Below, one piece after another: positions 63,991 through 64,000 of a stretch of DNA of 64,000 nt. The first letter of the stretch is position 1, and every line of letters starts with the position of its first letter. The position numbers were made by a program, and so were the translations under genes. This DNA is from JADGNZ01 sp963715895 (lineage in GTDB: Bacteria > Acidobacteriota > Thermoanaerobaculia > Gp7-AA8), in assembly GCA_963715895.1 (NCBI GenBank), contig OY970284.1:744001-808000 (forward strand), read 5' to 3'. The notes under the pieces were generated by a model. That model did not search any database. It worked only from the letters and a program-made list of their open reading frames with translations, and had not been told where the DNA came from.

Positions 63991-64000
63991 GCCGGCACGG

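Overview
The window is a high-GC bacterial chromosome segment with tightly packed genes and many 1-4 base stop/start overlaps. It most likely comes from an Acidobacteriota-type organism. The best pointer is the von Willebrand protein at 55586-57370, which matches the VWFA-related family expanded in Acidobacteria. Supporting signs are an ECF sigma factor paired with a TPR protein, paired AcvB/VirJ hydrolases, and an F-type ATP synthase b subunit with a signal peptide. No rRNA or tRNA gene was found, so the assignment rests on gene families alone.

Region 1-9890 is accessory. It opens with the 5' end of a large minus-strand secreted protein: NHL repeats, IPT and Ig-like domains, and a junction sequence typical of RHS/teneurin-like proteins. 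Next come three related small helix-turn-helix genes. Two of them sit in diverged copies of one module that also carries a roughly 117-bp element bounded by inverted repeats, and a third copy of the element lies nearby. Between the modules are a carboxypeptidase-regulatory-like surface protein and a tiny secreted Cys-rich protein. An ECF sigma/TPR pair and a 21-bp tandem array close the region.

Region 9890-29600 is core genome: a glycosyltransferase, a DUF1844 protein, a TPR/zinc-ribbon membrane protein and a DUF4388 protein; two tandem VirJ hydrolases; the ATP synthase cluster b'-b-delta-alpha-gamma-beta-epsilon, with subunits a and c absent; a TMTC-like membrane protein lacking its TPR tail; a degenerate histidine kinase next to an NtrC-type regulator; and topoisomerase I.

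Region 29700-45200 is mostly metabolism and membrane proteins: secreted adenosine deaminase, MetX, ATP-dependent DNA ligase, malate dehydrogenase, a PolB-like exonuclease, guanine deaminase, a secreted multi-repeat protein, a DUF2339 membrane protein and a frameshifted OPT transporter.

Region 45300-64000 contains a frameshifted DinB gene, a 44-bp tandem array fused to a ParE toxin relic, uvrA, an aldo/keto reductase, a serB / class V aminotransferase / serA operon that could supply the whole phosphorylated serine pathway, phosphoglycolate phosphatase, the VWFA protein with a TlpA-like thioredoxin, a lytic transglycosylase and several small envelope proteins.

One feature recurs throughout: intergenic hairpins whose arms are built from tandem copies of a short word. 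Nearly all begin just after a stop codon. A second small family of post-stop hairpins shows a compensatory base change.
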